Below are positions 25,633-35,161 of a DNA stretch of 64,000 nucleotides, in pieces. Under the pieces are notes generated by a model. That model was not told where the DNA came from. It worked only from the letters and a program-made list of their open reading frames with translations, and ran no database searches. The translations under genes were made by a program, and so were the position numbers. The stretch is from Pseudorhizobium xiangyangii (GTDB taxonomy: Bacteria; Pseudomonadota; Alphaproteobacteria; Rhizobiales; Rhizobiaceae): NCBI RefSeq assembly GCF_020531965.1, contig NZ_JAJAWH010000003.1, positions 186,001 to 250,000 of the forward strand, read 5' to 3'. Position 1 is the first letter of the stretch; every line of letters begins with the position of its first letter.

Positions 25633-27024
25633 CTAGGCCTTCGCCATGTCCTGGATGTGCCGGTAGAGCGAGCGTATTGCGAAAGCTTCACCGCCCACCG
25701 GCGAATGCGGCTTGTCGGCGAGCGTCCATCCATAGACGTCGAAATGCGCCCATCGGGTCTGGCGGCCGACGAAGCGCTTGAGGAAGAGGGCAGCCGTGAT
25801 CGACCCGGCCATGCCGCCGGACGGGGCATTGGTGATGTCTGCGGCGCGCGACTTCAGATCCTTGTCATAGCCCTGCCAGAGCGGCAGGCGCCAGATCGGA
25901 TCATTCTCCTGTCCGGCAATTTCAGAAAGACGCGCAGCAAGATCGTCGTGGTCTGTGAAGAACGGCGCGATGTCCGGGCCGAGCGCTACGCGCGCGGCTC
26001 CCGTGAGCGTCGCCATGTCGATCAGAAGATCGCTCGGCTCTTCCTCCGCATAAGCCAATGCATCGGCAAGGACGAGGCGGCCCTCGGCATCGGTGTTGTC
26101 GATCTGAACCGTTATGCCCTTGCGGCTACGGTAAATATCGCCGGGGCGGAACGCGTCGGCGGCGATCGAGTTTTCCACTGCCGGCACCAGGACGCGCAGG
26201 TCCACATCCAGGCCGGCATCCATGATCATCAACGCCAGGCCCATGACATTGGCGGCACCGCCCATATCCTTCTTCATCAGGAGCATGTTGGCGGCACCCT
26301 TGATATCGAGCCCCCCGGTATCGAAGCAGACACCCTTGCCAACGAGCGTGACCCGGGGGCCGCTGCCCCTGCCCCAGCGCATATCGAGCAGCCGCGGGGC
26401 CTGCGCACTGGCGCGGCCCACCGCGTGGACAAGCGGGAAGTTCCTGGCCAGCAGCTCGTCGCCGACGATGGAGGAAACCTCCGCGCCGTAGTGACTGCCG
26501 AGTGCGCGAAACACGCTCTCCAGATCCTCCGGCCCCATGTCGTTCGTCGGTGTATTGATGAGATCGCGTGCCAGAAACACACCCGCCAGCTGGCGTTCCA
26601 CATCCGCACGAAGGTCTGCGGCAAGCGCCAGACGCACGTCCTTCTGCTTGTCCTGCCTGTAGCGGCCGAAGCTGTAGCCCCCGAGCCCGAAGCCGAGGGC
26701 CACCTTGTCCGCCGGCAGTCCAGTCCCTTCGACATGCCAGTCGCCTGCGGGGAGCAGTTTCGCAAGCCTGCCAGCGATCAAGGGGGCTTCGGCAGGTTCC
26801 GAACCGAGGCCGAACAGCGCAGAAGCAAGCTCTCCGGTTGAGGAGGGTACCAGCAGAAAGGCGCCCGCTTCAGCCTTGAAGCCCGCGGCCCGCACCCATG
26901 CGAGTGTCCCGGCGTCGAGGCGACCCTCCGTGATATCGGCCGGGGTTACGGCAAACACGGGGCGCGAGGCGGATGCCGGATCGGCAAAGAACGAGGGGCG
27001 AAAGATGTGCTGGAAGCTTGTCAT
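25633..27024 (-). CDS. Leucyl aminopeptidase family protein (M17)
   Basis: A 463-residue M17 metallo-aminopeptidase. The catalytic domain shows LINTPTNDMGPEDLE, the metal and active-site Lys stretch VGKGVCFDTGGLDIKGA, KKDMGGAANVMG, and the signature NTDAEGRLVLADAL. M17 enzymes are hexameric, cytosolic and dimetal-dependent, and remove N-terminal residues from peptides. The N-terminal domain is shorter than in PepA (about 500), as in the PepB-like group. AAGG precedes the ATG. It lies directly upstream of the MarR and NlpC/P60 genes and probably forms a peptide-processing operon with them. Confidence 0.93.
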   Translation of the reverse strand: MTSFQHIFRPSFFADPASASRPVFAVTPADITEGRLDAGTLAWVRAAGFKAEAGAFLLVPSSTGELASALFGLGSEPAEAPLIAGRLAKLLPAGDWHVEGTGLPADKVALGFGLGGYSFGRYRQDKQKDVRLALAADLRADVERQLAGVFLARDLINTPTNDMGPEDLESVFRALGSHYGAEVSSIVGDELLARNFPLVHAVGRASAQAPRLLDMRWGRGSGPRVTLVGKGVCFDTGGLDIKGAANMLLMKKDMGGAANVMGLALMIMDAGLDVDLRVLVPAVENSIAADAFRPGDIYRSRKGITVQIDNTDAEGRLVLADALAYAEEEPSDLLIDMATLTGAARVALGPDIAPFFTDHDDLAARLSEIAGQENDPIWRLPLWQGYDKDLKSRAADITNAPSGGMAGSITAALFLKRFVGRQTRWAHFDVYGWTLADKPHSPVGGEAFAIRSLYRHIQDMAKA

Positions 27025-27166
27025 GGGAGACCTTCATGCGTGGCGGATCAAAGCTTTAACGCTCCATTAGGGTTAATACTTTATTTCTGGTCGTGAGGAT
27101 TCGCCACCCACTCGAGGCCCCGGTTCTAGAAATCTTGCCTGCCCTCAAGTCCATGAGATAACCGCC

Positions 27167-27994
27167 ATGACCGCAGCACGCCGTTTGATTGCCAACAAGG
27201 ACCGCCTCACCCGGACCACCGGTGCGGTCCTGCTTGCACTGGCGCTGGCCGGCTGCGCCAGCAAGAACGACACGTTGACCACGGGATCCATTCCCTCAAC
27301 CGCTGCATCGCTGGATGGCATGAGCGGAACTCAGCTGAACAATGCGGAGCAGTCGATCGGTGCGGCATACGACCGCAATCCCAAAGACCGCAATACCGGA
27401 TTGCGCTATGCACAGGTTCTCGGCATGACCGGCAAGCACACGCAGGCGCTCGCCGTCATGCAGCAGGTCGTCATCGCCCATCCGACCGACAGGGATGTGC
27501 TGGCAGCCTACGGCAAGGCCCAGGCGGCCGCGGGCCAACTGGAGCAGGCGCTCGCGACGATCCAACGTTCCCAGACGCCGGATCGCCCTGACTGGCGCCT
27601 CTATTCCGCTGAAGGCGCCGTTCTCGACCAGCTCGGCCGCTCGGCAGAGGCGCGCCAGAAATACAGGATGGCACTGAACACTCAGCCCAACGAGCCTACG
27701 GTGATGTCCAATCTCGGCATGTCCTATGTCCTGTCGGGCGACCTTCGCACGGCCGAGACCTACATGCGCTCCGCGACCCAGCAGCCTGCCGCAGACAGCC
27801 GTGTACGCCAGAACCTTGCTCTCGTGGTCGGCCTGCAGGGGCGCTTCCAGGAGGCCGAGGAGATCGCCAAGCGGGAACTGTCGCAGCAGCAGGCTGATGC
27901 CAACGTCACCTATCTGCGCTCGATGCTGTCGCAGCAGAACTCCTGGGCAAAGCTTGCCGACAAGGATGGCAAGCCGAAATCCGCGACGAACTGA
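27167..27994 (+). CDS. tadD: TadD-like TPR lipoprotein of the tad pilus
   Basis: A 275-residue lipoprotein: the signal peptide ends in the lipobox LALAGC (Cys near residue 28). The rest is a series of tetratricopeptide-type repeats, for example NPKDRNTGLRYAQVLGMTGK and QPNEPTVMSNLGMSYVLSGD. TadD proteins are outer-membrane-attached pilotins or scaffolds that help assemble the tad secretin. It is transcribed towards tadC, with a shared terminator between them, and is the only tad machinery gene on the plus strand on this side of the cluster. Confidence 0.85.
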   Translation: MTAARRLIANKDRLTRTTGAVLLALALAGCASKNDTLTTGSIPSTAASLDGMSGTQLNNAEQSIGAAYDRNPKDRNTGLRYAQVLGMTGKHTQALAVMQQVVIAHPTDRDVLAAYGKAQAAAGQLEQALATIQRSQTPDRPDWRLYSAEGAVLDQLGRSAEARQKYRMALNTQPNEPTVMSNLGMSYVLSGDLRTAETYMRSATQQPAADSRVRQNLALVVGLQGRFQEAEEIAKRELSQQQADANVTYLRSMLSQQNSWAKLADKDGKPKSATN

Positions 27995-28009
27995 TCGTCC
28001 ATTCGACAC

Positions 28010-28043
28010 AAAGAAAAGCCCGGCAAACACCGGGCTTTTCTTT
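28010..28043. terminator. Bidirectional rho-independent terminator between tadD and tadC
   Basis: A 14-bp perfect stem (AAAGAAAAGCCCGG / CCGGGCTTTTCTTT) with a CAAACA loop gives a T-rich tract on both strands, between two convergent genes. Confidence 0.92.
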
Positions 28044-28055
28044 GTTCAGGCATGA

Positions 28056-29036
28056 TCAGAACTTATCGGAAACCTGGATGCCGGCGGGCCCAAGGATAAC
28101 GGCCACCAGCACCGGAAGGAAGAACAGGATCATCGGTACGGTAAGCTTGGGCGGCAGGGCAGCCGCCTTTTTCTCGGCCTCGTTCATCCGTTCGTCGCGT
28201 CCCTCCTGCGCCAGCACGCGCAATGCCTGGGCGATCGGCGTGCCGTAGCGTTCCGCCTGGATCAGGGCTTGCGTGACATTCTTGACGATATCGAGCTGGG
28301 TGCGCGTCCCGAGGTTCTCCAGCGCGACCCGGCGATCGGGAAGGAAGGAAAGCTCGGCTGTCGTCAGCACCATTTCCTCGGCCAGCTCGGGTGACTGACT
28401 GCTCATCTCCTCGGCGACCCGCCGCATGCCGGCTTCGATCGAAATGCCCGATTCCACGCAGATCAGCATCAGGTCGAGCGCATCCGGCCAGGCCCGCTTG
28501 ATCGAGTGCTGCCGCTTGGTCACCCGGTTGCTGATATAGATGTTCGGCAGATAGAAGCCTACATAGGCCACGACGATCGCAACAAGCATGCGTATGGCGA
28601 AGGGCCGATCCGTCAGGTTTCCGAGCACGAAGATCCAGAGGACCGCGAGTGTCAGAAACACGAACGGCAAAAGGAAGCGAGCCACCAGAAACACGTTCAG
28701 GGCATTCTGCGTTCGCAAGCCAGCCGCGCGCAGACGGTTGACGGTGTTGTCGTCGACGAGAGCCTTTCGCAAATTGAAGCGTTCGACAATCTGGCGAACC
28801 GATTGGTTGTTCTGGGTGCGCAGAGTGGTCTTGGACGCATCGGCATTCATGCGAGCGCGCTCACGTGCCCTCATCATATCCCGTTCCGTGGAAACGGCCT
28901 TCATGCGTTTGTTGAGATCCCCCCGCTCAAGAAAGGGGCTTGCGAGCGTGTAGAACGTCGCGAACACGGCGACCGCGACCAGCACGGCGAAAAGAAAGGC
29001 TGGATCGGTCAGGGTCGCGGCGAGATCCTTGGTCAT
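28056..29036 (-). CDS. tadC: Tad pilus inner-membrane platform protein TadC
   Basis: A 326-residue T2SS-F family protein. It has an N-terminal membrane helix (FLFAVLVAVAVFATFYTLAS), a central pair of helices (FLLPFVFLTLAVLWIFVLG; MLVAIVVAYVGFYLPNIYIS), the F domain RAWPDALDLMLICVESGISIEAGMRRV and a C-terminal helix (ILFFLPVLVAVILGPAG). With TadB it forms the platform for pilin assembly in the inner membrane. It is the last gene of the flp-cpa-tad operon, six bases after tadB. Confidence 0.94.
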   Translation of the reverse strand: MTKDLAATLTDPAFLFAVLVAVAVFATFYTLASPFLERGDLNKRMKAVSTERDMMRARERARMNADASKTTLRTQNNQSVRQIVERFNLRKALVDDNTVNRLRAAGLRTQNALNVFLVARFLLPFVFLTLAVLWIFVLGNLTDRPFAIRMLVAIVVAYVGFYLPNIYISNRVTKRQHSIKRAWPDALDLMLICVESGISIEAGMRRVAEEMSSQSPELAEEMVLTTAELSFLPDRRVALENLGTRTQLDIVKNVTQALIQAERYGTPIAQALRVLAQEGRDERMNEAEKKAAALPPKLTVPMILFFLPVLVAVILGPAGIQVSDKF

Positions 29037-29041
29037 GGCAG

Positions 29042-30055
29042 CTATATCTCGAAGTTGATCATGTTGCGCATGACAAGGAGGCCGATGGACATCCAGATCC
29101 CGGACAGCAGCATGATGATGTGACCCCGGGAATCGGTGAAGAGGATCATCATGTATTCGGGCGAAGTCAGGTAGACGAGCAGCGCCACGATGAAGGGCAG
29201 TGCACCGATGATGGCTGCAGACGCCTTGGCTTCCATGGAGAGAGCCTGGACCTTGGCCTTCATCTTCTTTCGCTCGCGAAGAACCTTCGCCAGATTGCCC
29301 AGGGCCTCCGACAGGTTACCGCCCGCCTGACTCTGGATCATGATGACGATCGAGAAAAAGCTCACTTCCGACAGCGGCATGGTCTGCATCATGCGAACGC
29401 AGGCTTCGGGAATGCTGAAGCCAACCTGCTGGGATTCGACCACGCGCTTGAACTCGGCCTTGACCGGCTCCTGTCCGTCGGACGCAATCAGCCGCAGCGC
29501 GTCATTGAGCGGCAAGCCCGATTTGATGGATCGAACCATGACGTCGAGCGCGTTCGGAAACTCGTTCAGAAACTTCTTCTGCCGCCGCTTTACGAGAAAA
29601 CCCACGATCCAGCGCGGGAGACCCAATGCAGCGACGAAGCTGGCACCAAGGGCGGCGACCAAAGGAGCACCGGCAATCAAAGGCATCAACAGGAAGGCAA
29701 GACCCAGAGCGACACTCAATATGTAGAAATGGCTCAGCTGCAGCGACAGGCCTGTCTGGGCAAGGCGCGACTTGATGCTGCCGTTGCCCATCTTGCGAGA
29801 CTTCTCTTCCTGCTTCTTTTCGAGATCCTTGAGCGAGTCCTGCACCGACTTGCGGCGCTTCGACATTTCCTGCACCCGGTCGCGTGCTGCCTTGACCTTG
29901 GTGAGATCGGATTCCGCCGCCTTGACGCGGTTGATGCGCGCATCGGTCTTCTTCTCAGTTTCGATACGCGAGAACAGGAACACATAGCATAGGGCACCGG
30001 CCGCGACCGCCGCCAGCGCGATGATCAGCACGACCGTCATATCGAGACCGAACAT
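29042..30055 (-). CDS. tadB: Tad pilus inner-membrane platform protein TadB
   Basis: A 337-residue T2SS-F family protein with an N-terminal helix (VVLIIALAAVAAGALCYVFLF), then a charged, probably coiled-coil stretch (DARINRVKAAESDLTKVKAA to EEKSRKM). The F domain NEFPNALDVMVRSIKSGLPL and SQAGGNLSEALGNLAKVLRE follows, ending with membrane helices. It pairs with TadC. The gene follows cpaF by ten bases. Confidence 0.94.
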   Translation of the reverse strand: MFGLDMTVVLIIALAAVAAGALCYVFLFSRIETEKKTDARINRVKAAESDLTKVKAARDRVQEMSKRRKSVQDSLKDLEKKQEEKSRKMGNGSIKSRLAQTGLSLQLSHFYILSVALGLAFLLMPLIAGAPLVAALGASFVAALGLPRWIVGFLVKRRQKKFLNEFPNALDVMVRSIKSGLPLNDALRLIASDGQEPVKAEFKRVVESQQVGFSIPEACVRMMQTMPLSEVSFFSIVIMIQSQAGGNLSEALGNLAKVLRERKKMKAKVQALSMEAKASAAIIGALPFIVALLVYLTSPEYMMILFTDSRGHIIMLLSGIWMSIGLLVMRNMINFEI

Positions 30056-30065
30056 TCAGGCGCCC

Positions 30066-31553
30066 CTAATTCGTCATCTGATCCATGGCGTCCAGAGCGG
30101 ATGCCAGGCGACGTTCCTCGTTGTAGTAGCGGGCGCGATCCCAGAAATGCGGCTTTGCAATGCCCGTCGAGACGTGCCGTCCGATCAGCCTGCCGTTGGC
30201 ATCTTCCCCATCGATCTCGTAACGCATCAGGTCCTGGGTAACGATGACGTCACCCTCCATCCCGATCACCTCGGTCACATGCGTAATGCGACGCGAACCG
30301 TCGCGAAGGCGCGCCGCCTGAATGATGATGTCGATAGATCCGGAAATAATCTCGCGCACCGTCTTGGCCGGGAGGCTGAAACCGCCCATGGCGATCATCG
30401 ATTCCATACGGCTGAGGCATTCGCGCGGCGTATTGGCGTGGATCGTCCCCATGGAGCCATCGTGACCGGTGTTCATCGCCTGCAACAGGTCGAAGACCTC
30501 CGGTCCGCGCACTTCGCCGACGATGATGCGCTCGGGCCGCATACGAAGGCAGTTCTTGACGAGGTCGCGCATGGTGATCTCGCCCTCGCCTTCGATGTTG
30601 GGCGGACGGGTTTCCAGGCGGACCACATGCGGCTGCTGCAGTTGCAGTTCTGCCGTATCCTCGCAGGTAATGACGCGCTCGTCCGTATCAATGTGGCGGG
30701 TAAGGCAGTTGAGCAATGTCGTCTTGCCGGAACCCGTGCCGCCTGAGATGACGACATTACAGCGGACACGTCCGATGATCTGCAGGAGCGTGGAACCCTC
30801 CGCCGTGATCGATCCGTATTTGACGAGCTGCTCCAGGGTCAGCTTGTCCTTCTTGAACTTACGAATGGTCAGCGCCGGCCCGTCGATCGCGAGCGGCGGA
30901 GCAATGACGTTGACACGCGATCCATCCGGCAAGCGGGCGTCGCAGATCGGTGACGATTCATCGACACGCCGGCCTACCTGGCTGACGATCCGCTGGCAGA
31001 TGGACAGAAGCTGCGAATTATCCCGGAAGCGGATTTCCGATTCGATGGTCTTGCCGCCGACTTCGATGAAAGTCTGGCCGGAGCCATTCACCATGATGTC
31101 GGCAATGTCATCGCGCGCCAGAAGCGGCTCAAGCGGGCCGTAGCCCAGAACGTCGTTGCAGATGTCCTCAAGCAGTTCCTCCTGCTCCGAGATCGACATC
31201 GCGAAATTCTTGATGGTGATGATATCGTTGACGATATCGCGGATTTCTTCGCGTGCGCTTTCCCCGTCCAGCTTGGCAAGCTGGGACAGGTCGATCGTGT
31301 CGATGAGCGCCGAAAAAACCTGGCTCTTGGTATCGTAGTACACTTCGGTGCGCGCGGTCTTCTTACGCGCTGGCGCGGGAACAACAGGCGGGGACGCGAG
31401 CTGGTGCCGCGACAGAGCGGCGTCCTGTAGGGGTTCTGCAAAGACCTCAGGTCCGCTCGGTGTGGCGGCGACCGGTGTCGCCACCACTGCGGGCACGATG
31501 GTACCGACGGCGCTCTTTCCGAATCCTTCGTTTCCGCGTTTTCCGAACATCAA
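30066..31553 (-). CDS. cpaF: Tad pilus assembly ATPase CpaF/TadA
   Basis: A 495-residue secretion ATPase (GspE/VirB11 superfamily, CpaF branch). Walker A is GGTGSGKTTLLNCL, with Walker-B/His-box features in MRPERIIVGEVRGPEVFDLL and GHDGSMGTIHANTPRECLSR. The N-terminal 80 residues are low-complexity (Ala/Pro/Val-rich), and KTARTEVYYDTKSQVFSALI opens the conserved domain. It powers pilus extension, and in some bacteria also retraction, from the cytoplasm. It lies 28 bases after cpaE and ten before tadB. Confidence 0.96.
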   Translation of the reverse strand: MMFGKRGNEGFGKSAVGTIVPAVVATPVAATPSGPEVFAEPLQDAALSRHQLASPPVVPAPARKKTARTEVYYDTKSQVFSALIDTIDLSQLAKLDGESAREEIRDIVNDIITIKNFAMSISEQEELLEDICNDVLGYGPLEPLLARDDIADIMVNGSGQTFIEVGGKTIESEIRFRDNSQLLSICQRIVSQVGRRVDESSPICDARLPDGSRVNVIAPPLAIDGPALTIRKFKKDKLTLEQLVKYGSITAEGSTLLQIIGRVRCNVVISGGTGSGKTTLLNCLTRHIDTDERVITCEDTAELQLQQPHVVRLETRPPNIEGEGEITMRDLVKNCLRMRPERIIVGEVRGPEVFDLLQAMNTGHDGSMGTIHANTPRECLSRMESMIAMGGFSLPAKTVREIISGSIDIIIQAARLRDGSRRITHVTEVIGMEGDVIVTQDLMRYEIDGEDANGRLIGRHVSTGIAKPHFWDRARYYNEERRLASALDAMDQMTN

Positions 31554-31581
31554 CCTATCCAGTCTTCATCATGGCGCGCAC

Positions 31582-32874
31582 TCAGGTGCGCCGTAGCATT
31601 CCCAGGACCTTGGAAAGTCCGCCCTTCCTTGCCTTCTTCAGCGTCGCCCGCCCCGTAATCACGTGGCAGATCTGCGAAAAGGTTTCCGCCGCGGGTGACT
31701 TCGCGTCGATTTCGGAAACCATTCGACCGCTGTTGGCGGCATTACCGAAGAGCTGCACATCAAAGGGCAGAATAGCGATGGGCTCCAATTCCAGAGCCTC
31801 GCAGAAATCGGCAGGAGCTATTTCCGGCCGTTTCGGCATGCCAACCTGGTTCAATATCAGGTGCGGCGCATGGTCGTTCGGACGGAGCTTACGAAGCGCA
31901 TCGATCATGTTCTTCGTATTGCGAAGGTTGGCGAGGTCCGGAACGGCGGAAATTACCACCTCGTCGACATCGGCAAGCAGGGAGCGCGTCCATTCGTTCC
32001 AGGCGTGCGGCACGTCGAGAACGGCTATCGGCGCGCTTCGCTGGAGGATTTCAACCACCGGCTGGAAGGCGTTGCCGCCATAATCATACGCACGGTCCAG
32101 CAAGGATGGCGCGGCGAGCAGCGACAGATGTTCCGAGCACTTGGTCAAAAGCCGGTCGAGGAATACCTCGTCGAGCCGCTCCGGCGCAAAGACGGCCTCG
32201 GCAATGCCTTGAGCCGGGTCCTGATCGAAATCAATGTTGGCCGTGCCGAACGGCAGGTCGAGGTCAGCCAGAATGGTTTCGGTCGAAAACAGGTTGGAAA
32301 TCCCGAACGCGCAGTTATGCGCGATGGTCGAGGAACCGACACCGCCCTTGGCGCCGATGAACGCGATGGACTTGCCGAGAGGCTCTGCGTCCGGATCGAC
32401 AAAGATCGCGGAGACCGAGGCCAGCATGTCGCCCATCTGTACCGGGCCAACGAGATATTCCGAGATCCCGTTGCGGATCAGTTCACGATAGAGCGGAATG
32501 TCGTTGTAGCGGCCAACGACGATAACGCGCGTCGTCGGATCGCAGACTTCCGCAAGCGGCGCCAGTTCGCCGAGCAGATTGCGCGGCTCCGCATCCGTTT
32601 CGAGAATGATCAGGTTCGGTGTGGGCGCGGAGGAAAACATATTGGCAGCAGCTTCGATGCCGCCATTCGTCACCCGCATATTGACCTTGGCCATGCGACG
32701 GTCGAGTGCCATTCGCTCCATCGTGCGCTGCATCGCATCGCCTTCGCAGAAGGCATGGATGGAGATGCGCGGCAGAGGGCGTAGCGCGGCAAACTCGGAC
32801 TGGACGACTGCATCGTCCGGGACCGCGCTGTGCGCGTCCGGTTCCATCCGGATGTTGTATTCTACCGGGCTCAT
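31582..32874 (-). CDS. cpaE: Pilus assembly localisation ATPase CpaE/TadZ
   Basis: A 430-residue protein with a receiver-like N-terminal domain (PNLIILETDAEPRNLLGELA; TTRVIVVGRYNDIPLYRELI) and a ParA/MinD-type ATPase domain with the deviant Walker A GAKGGVGSSTIAHN and LADLDLPFGTANIDF. CpaE/TadZ marks the cell pole and recruits the pilus machinery there. The fold and order match the Caulobacter and Agrobacterium clusters. It lies 31 bases downstream of cpaD. Confidence 0.93.
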   Translation of the reverse strand: MSPVEYNIRMEPDAHSAVPDDAVVQSEFAALRPLPRISIHAFCEGDAMQRTMERMALDRRMAKVNMRVTNGGIEAAANMFSSAPTPNLIILETDAEPRNLLGELAPLAEVCDPTTRVIVVGRYNDIPLYRELIRNGISEYLVGPVQMGDMLASVSAIFVDPDAEPLGKSIAFIGAKGGVGSSTIAHNCAFGISNLFSTETILADLDLPFGTANIDFDQDPAQGIAEAVFAPERLDEVFLDRLLTKCSEHLSLLAAPSLLDRAYDYGGNAFQPVVEILQRSAPIAVLDVPHAWNEWTRSLLADVDEVVISAVPDLANLRNTKNMIDALRKLRPNDHAPHLILNQVGMPKRPEIAPADFCEALELEPIAILPFDVQLFGNAANSGRMVSEIDAKSPAAETFSQICHVITGRATLKKARKGGLSKVLGMLRRT

Positions 32875-32905
32875 GCCGCCACCTGCTGTACCAGAAGAGG
32901 GTGGA

Positions 32906-33598
32906 TCAATTCATATCCTCCAGTTCCGTATAGGCCCCGCGATAGCGCTCCATGGCCTGGCCCCGCTGCTCGGCATCGGGCGGCGTCATGCGACGAGGGC
33001 CGAGAAGGTCGTTGGGATTGGCGATCTGGGCCGCGAGGTTGCGCTGGCTGGCGCAGCCGAAGTTGTAGTAGTTCCTGTTTTCGGTCGTGTTCAGCGTCAT
33101 GTCCGCCGGCCATTCCCCACAGGGTTCGGTCTGGGCGGTCACCGCCACATAGGCCAGCCGAACCGGCGCCGACGCGCCGTATCCATCAGCTGCAAAACCG
33201 GTCTGCAGAATGTGGTTCTTCGGTACGCCCATGCGGACAAGCAGCCGGCGGATGTCGCTTGTAGCCGACGCGGCGGCGCCGGAATTCGGTGCTCCCTGCG
33301 GTGTCATGATCCGGATGATGCCCTTCGAGGAACGCATGTATTCGGAGGCGAAGCCCGCGATCACTTCGCTCTGGCCTCTGGTCAGCCCCTGGTCACCTGC
33401 GGCAATCGGTATGTCGATCGTCTTTTCGGCCTCGCCGACGATGATCGGGTGGCGGGTCCGGTAGTCGTCCGGAAGAGAACTCGTGTGCATTCCGTCTGGA
33501 TTGGCGCATCCGGACATCAGCGACGCGGCGCCTAGAAACACGGCCACCGCCGACATCCTGCCGAGGTTTGCAATTCTGATTCTCTGAGTAGAGCTCAT
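32906..33598 (-). CDS. cpaD: Pilus biogenesis lipoprotein CpaD
   Basis: A 230-residue periplasmic or outer-membrane lipoprotein. The signal peptide ends in LMSGC (lipobox Cys near residue 31). The mature part has the CpaD pattern RHPIIVGEAEKTIDIPI, GQSEVIAGFASEYMRSSKG, NYYNFGCASQRNLAAQIANP and DLLGPRRMTPPDAEQR. It is thought to support the CpaC secretin. The start used is 33598, with AGGAAAGG upstream and a normal signal-peptide length. ATG at 33661 overlaps the cpaC stop by four bases and would add 21 residues; it cannot be excluded. Confidence 0.9.
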   Translation of the reverse strand: MSSTQRIRIANLGRMSAVAVFLGAASLMSGCANPDGMHTSSLPDDYRTRHPIIVGEAEKTIDIPIAAGDQGLTRGQSEVIAGFASEYMRSSKGIIRIMTPQGAPNSGAAASATSDIRRLLVRMGVPKNHILQTGFAADGYGASAPVRLAYVAVTAQTEPCGEWPADMTLNTTENRNYYNFGCASQRNLAAQIANPNDLLGPRRMTPPDAEQRGQAMERYRGAYTELEDMN

Positions 33599-33657
33599 CG
33601 TCGGGCGCCTTTCCTGCGCGCTGCCTAAGGCGGATGTGTTGGTTGGGCGCGCGGTTG

Positions 33658-35148
33658 TCATTTGTAGATGAACCCGACATTGCCTTCGTAAGGAAGGGCA
33701 GGAGGTGGAGCGTCCTTGCGGCCGTAGATGCGGTTGACATGGCCGAGGAGCACGCTTGCGGCGTCACTTGCCGGATTGAAGTTGTCGTCCGGGCGGGAAA
33801 GGTCGTTACGGGCGACGGGGCGTACCAGATAAGGCGTGGCGATGATGACCAGTTCGGTCTCCGTCCGCTCCAGAGCCTTTTGCCGGAATGCGGCGCCAAG
33901 CAGGGGAATTTTGGATACCCCGGGTGTGCCGCTCATCGTCTGCTGGACGTCGTCCCTGATCAGCCCGGCTAGGGCGATCGAACCACCGGACGGCAGCTCC
34001 AGCACGGTCTCCGCGTCGCGCTTGCGGTATTCTACGCCGTTGGTGCTCGCGACCGGTTCCGAAACGCGTGTCTGGATGCGCAGGCTGATGCGGCCGGACG
34101 ACAGCACGGTCGGCGTGAAGCCGAGCGATATACCGTATTCGTAAGGGGTAATCACGGTATCCCCGTCCGAATTGGTCGTCGAATAGAGGCGCTCGCCGCC
34201 GGAATTGAAGGTAGCGGACTGGCCGGAAATCGCTGTCAGCGTCGGTTCAGCCAATGTGCGGATGGCGTTTGCCTGTTCGAGCGCGCTGAGAACCATATCG
34301 ATGCTGAGCTTGCCGACATTCCCCGCGACACGCCCGATCACTCCATCTGCGCCGGTGGCGACCGCCAGTACGTCCAAACTGGAACCAGATCCGACCGGAT
34401 TGCGCTGGAAGATGTTGTCGAAGCCCAGTTGCTTGACGACTTCACGGCGTATTTCGGCCACCGTCACCTTCAGGGTGACCTGATCCTCGCCTTCGATGGT
34501 CAGGAGGTTGACGACCTGAGACTTTTGACGGCCTTCGGCATAGAGCGCAACGGCACCGTCGCCACTGTTCGGGCTGGTCGCGACTTCCGTGCGGGTCGTG
34601 GCCTCGCCGCCGGTCAGAAAAATGGTGGCGAGTTTGGCCGCCTGCGTGGCGTCCTGGGGGGTGCGCACCGATCCGGTGAGGACGATGTTGTCCGAGACGA
34701 TCTCCACCTTGATGTCAGAGTCGGGCAGGAAGCGACGGAGGTTCGTCTCGAGGCCGGAGATGTCCCGCTCGATTTCCAGATCCAGGCTGACGATCTCTTC
34801 GCCGTTACGGCCGAAGATGAAGATATTCGTCTGGCCGACCGTCTTGCCGAAGAGGTAGATGCGCCGGGAGGTTCGGGTAACCGCATCGGCCATTGATGGG
34901 TCGGCGACCAATATGTCGTGGGCATCGGCCGGAAGATCGACGACGAGAGCCTTGTTCAGCCCGAGCTTCAGGCGCTTGCGCACACCGACACCGGACTGGC
35001 TGATCCGGACAATGCTGTTTTCCTGCGCTGCTGCCTGTGGAACCGAAAAACCCCCGGCGCCGAATTCGTGCGGCACGCCGGAGAAGGCCATGGCGAATGC
35101 CAGGCCCGCCAGTGCAGTGCTGCGAAGTTTGCGTCCCTGTTTCGTCAC
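33658..35148 (-). CDS. cpaC: Tad pilus outer-membrane secretin CpaC/RcpA
   Basis: A 496-residue secretin with a signal peptide (STALAGLAFAMAFSGVP). The pilus N-terminal domain follows (KSLVVDL-like ALVVDLPADAHDILVADPSM; RIYLFGKTVGQTNIFIFGRN), then a BON-like segment (VEIVSDNIVLTGSVRTPQDA) and the secretin core with LAEPTLTAISGQSATFNSGG, GISLGFTPTVLSSGRISLRI and GGSIALAGLIRDDVQQ. It forms the gated channel through which the pilus crosses the outer membrane. It lies 13 bases after cpaB. Confidence 0.95.
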   Translation of the reverse strand: MTKQGRKLRSTALAGLAFAMAFSGVPHEFGAGGFSVPQAAAQENSIVRISQSGVGVRKRLKLGLNKALVVDLPADAHDILVADPSMADAVTRTSRRIYLFGKTVGQTNIFIFGRNGEEIVSLDLEIERDISGLETNLRRFLPDSDIKVEIVSDNIVLTGSVRTPQDATQAAKLATIFLTGGEATTRTEVATSPNSGDGAVALYAEGRQKSQVVNLLTIEGEDQVTLKVTVAEIRREVVKQLGFDNIFQRNPVGSGSSLDVLAVATGADGVIGRVAGNVGKLSIDMVLSALEQANAIRTLAEPTLTAISGQSATFNSGGERLYSTTNSDGDTVITPYEYGISLGFTPTVLSSGRISLRIQTRVSEPVASTNGVEYRKRDAETVLELPSGGSIALAGLIRDDVQQTMSGTPGVSKIPLLGAAFRQKALERTETELVIIATPYLVRPVARNDLSRPDDNFNPASDAASVLLGHVNRIYGRKDAPPPALPYEGNVGFIYK

Positions 35149-35161
35149 GTCCGCGCTCCGT

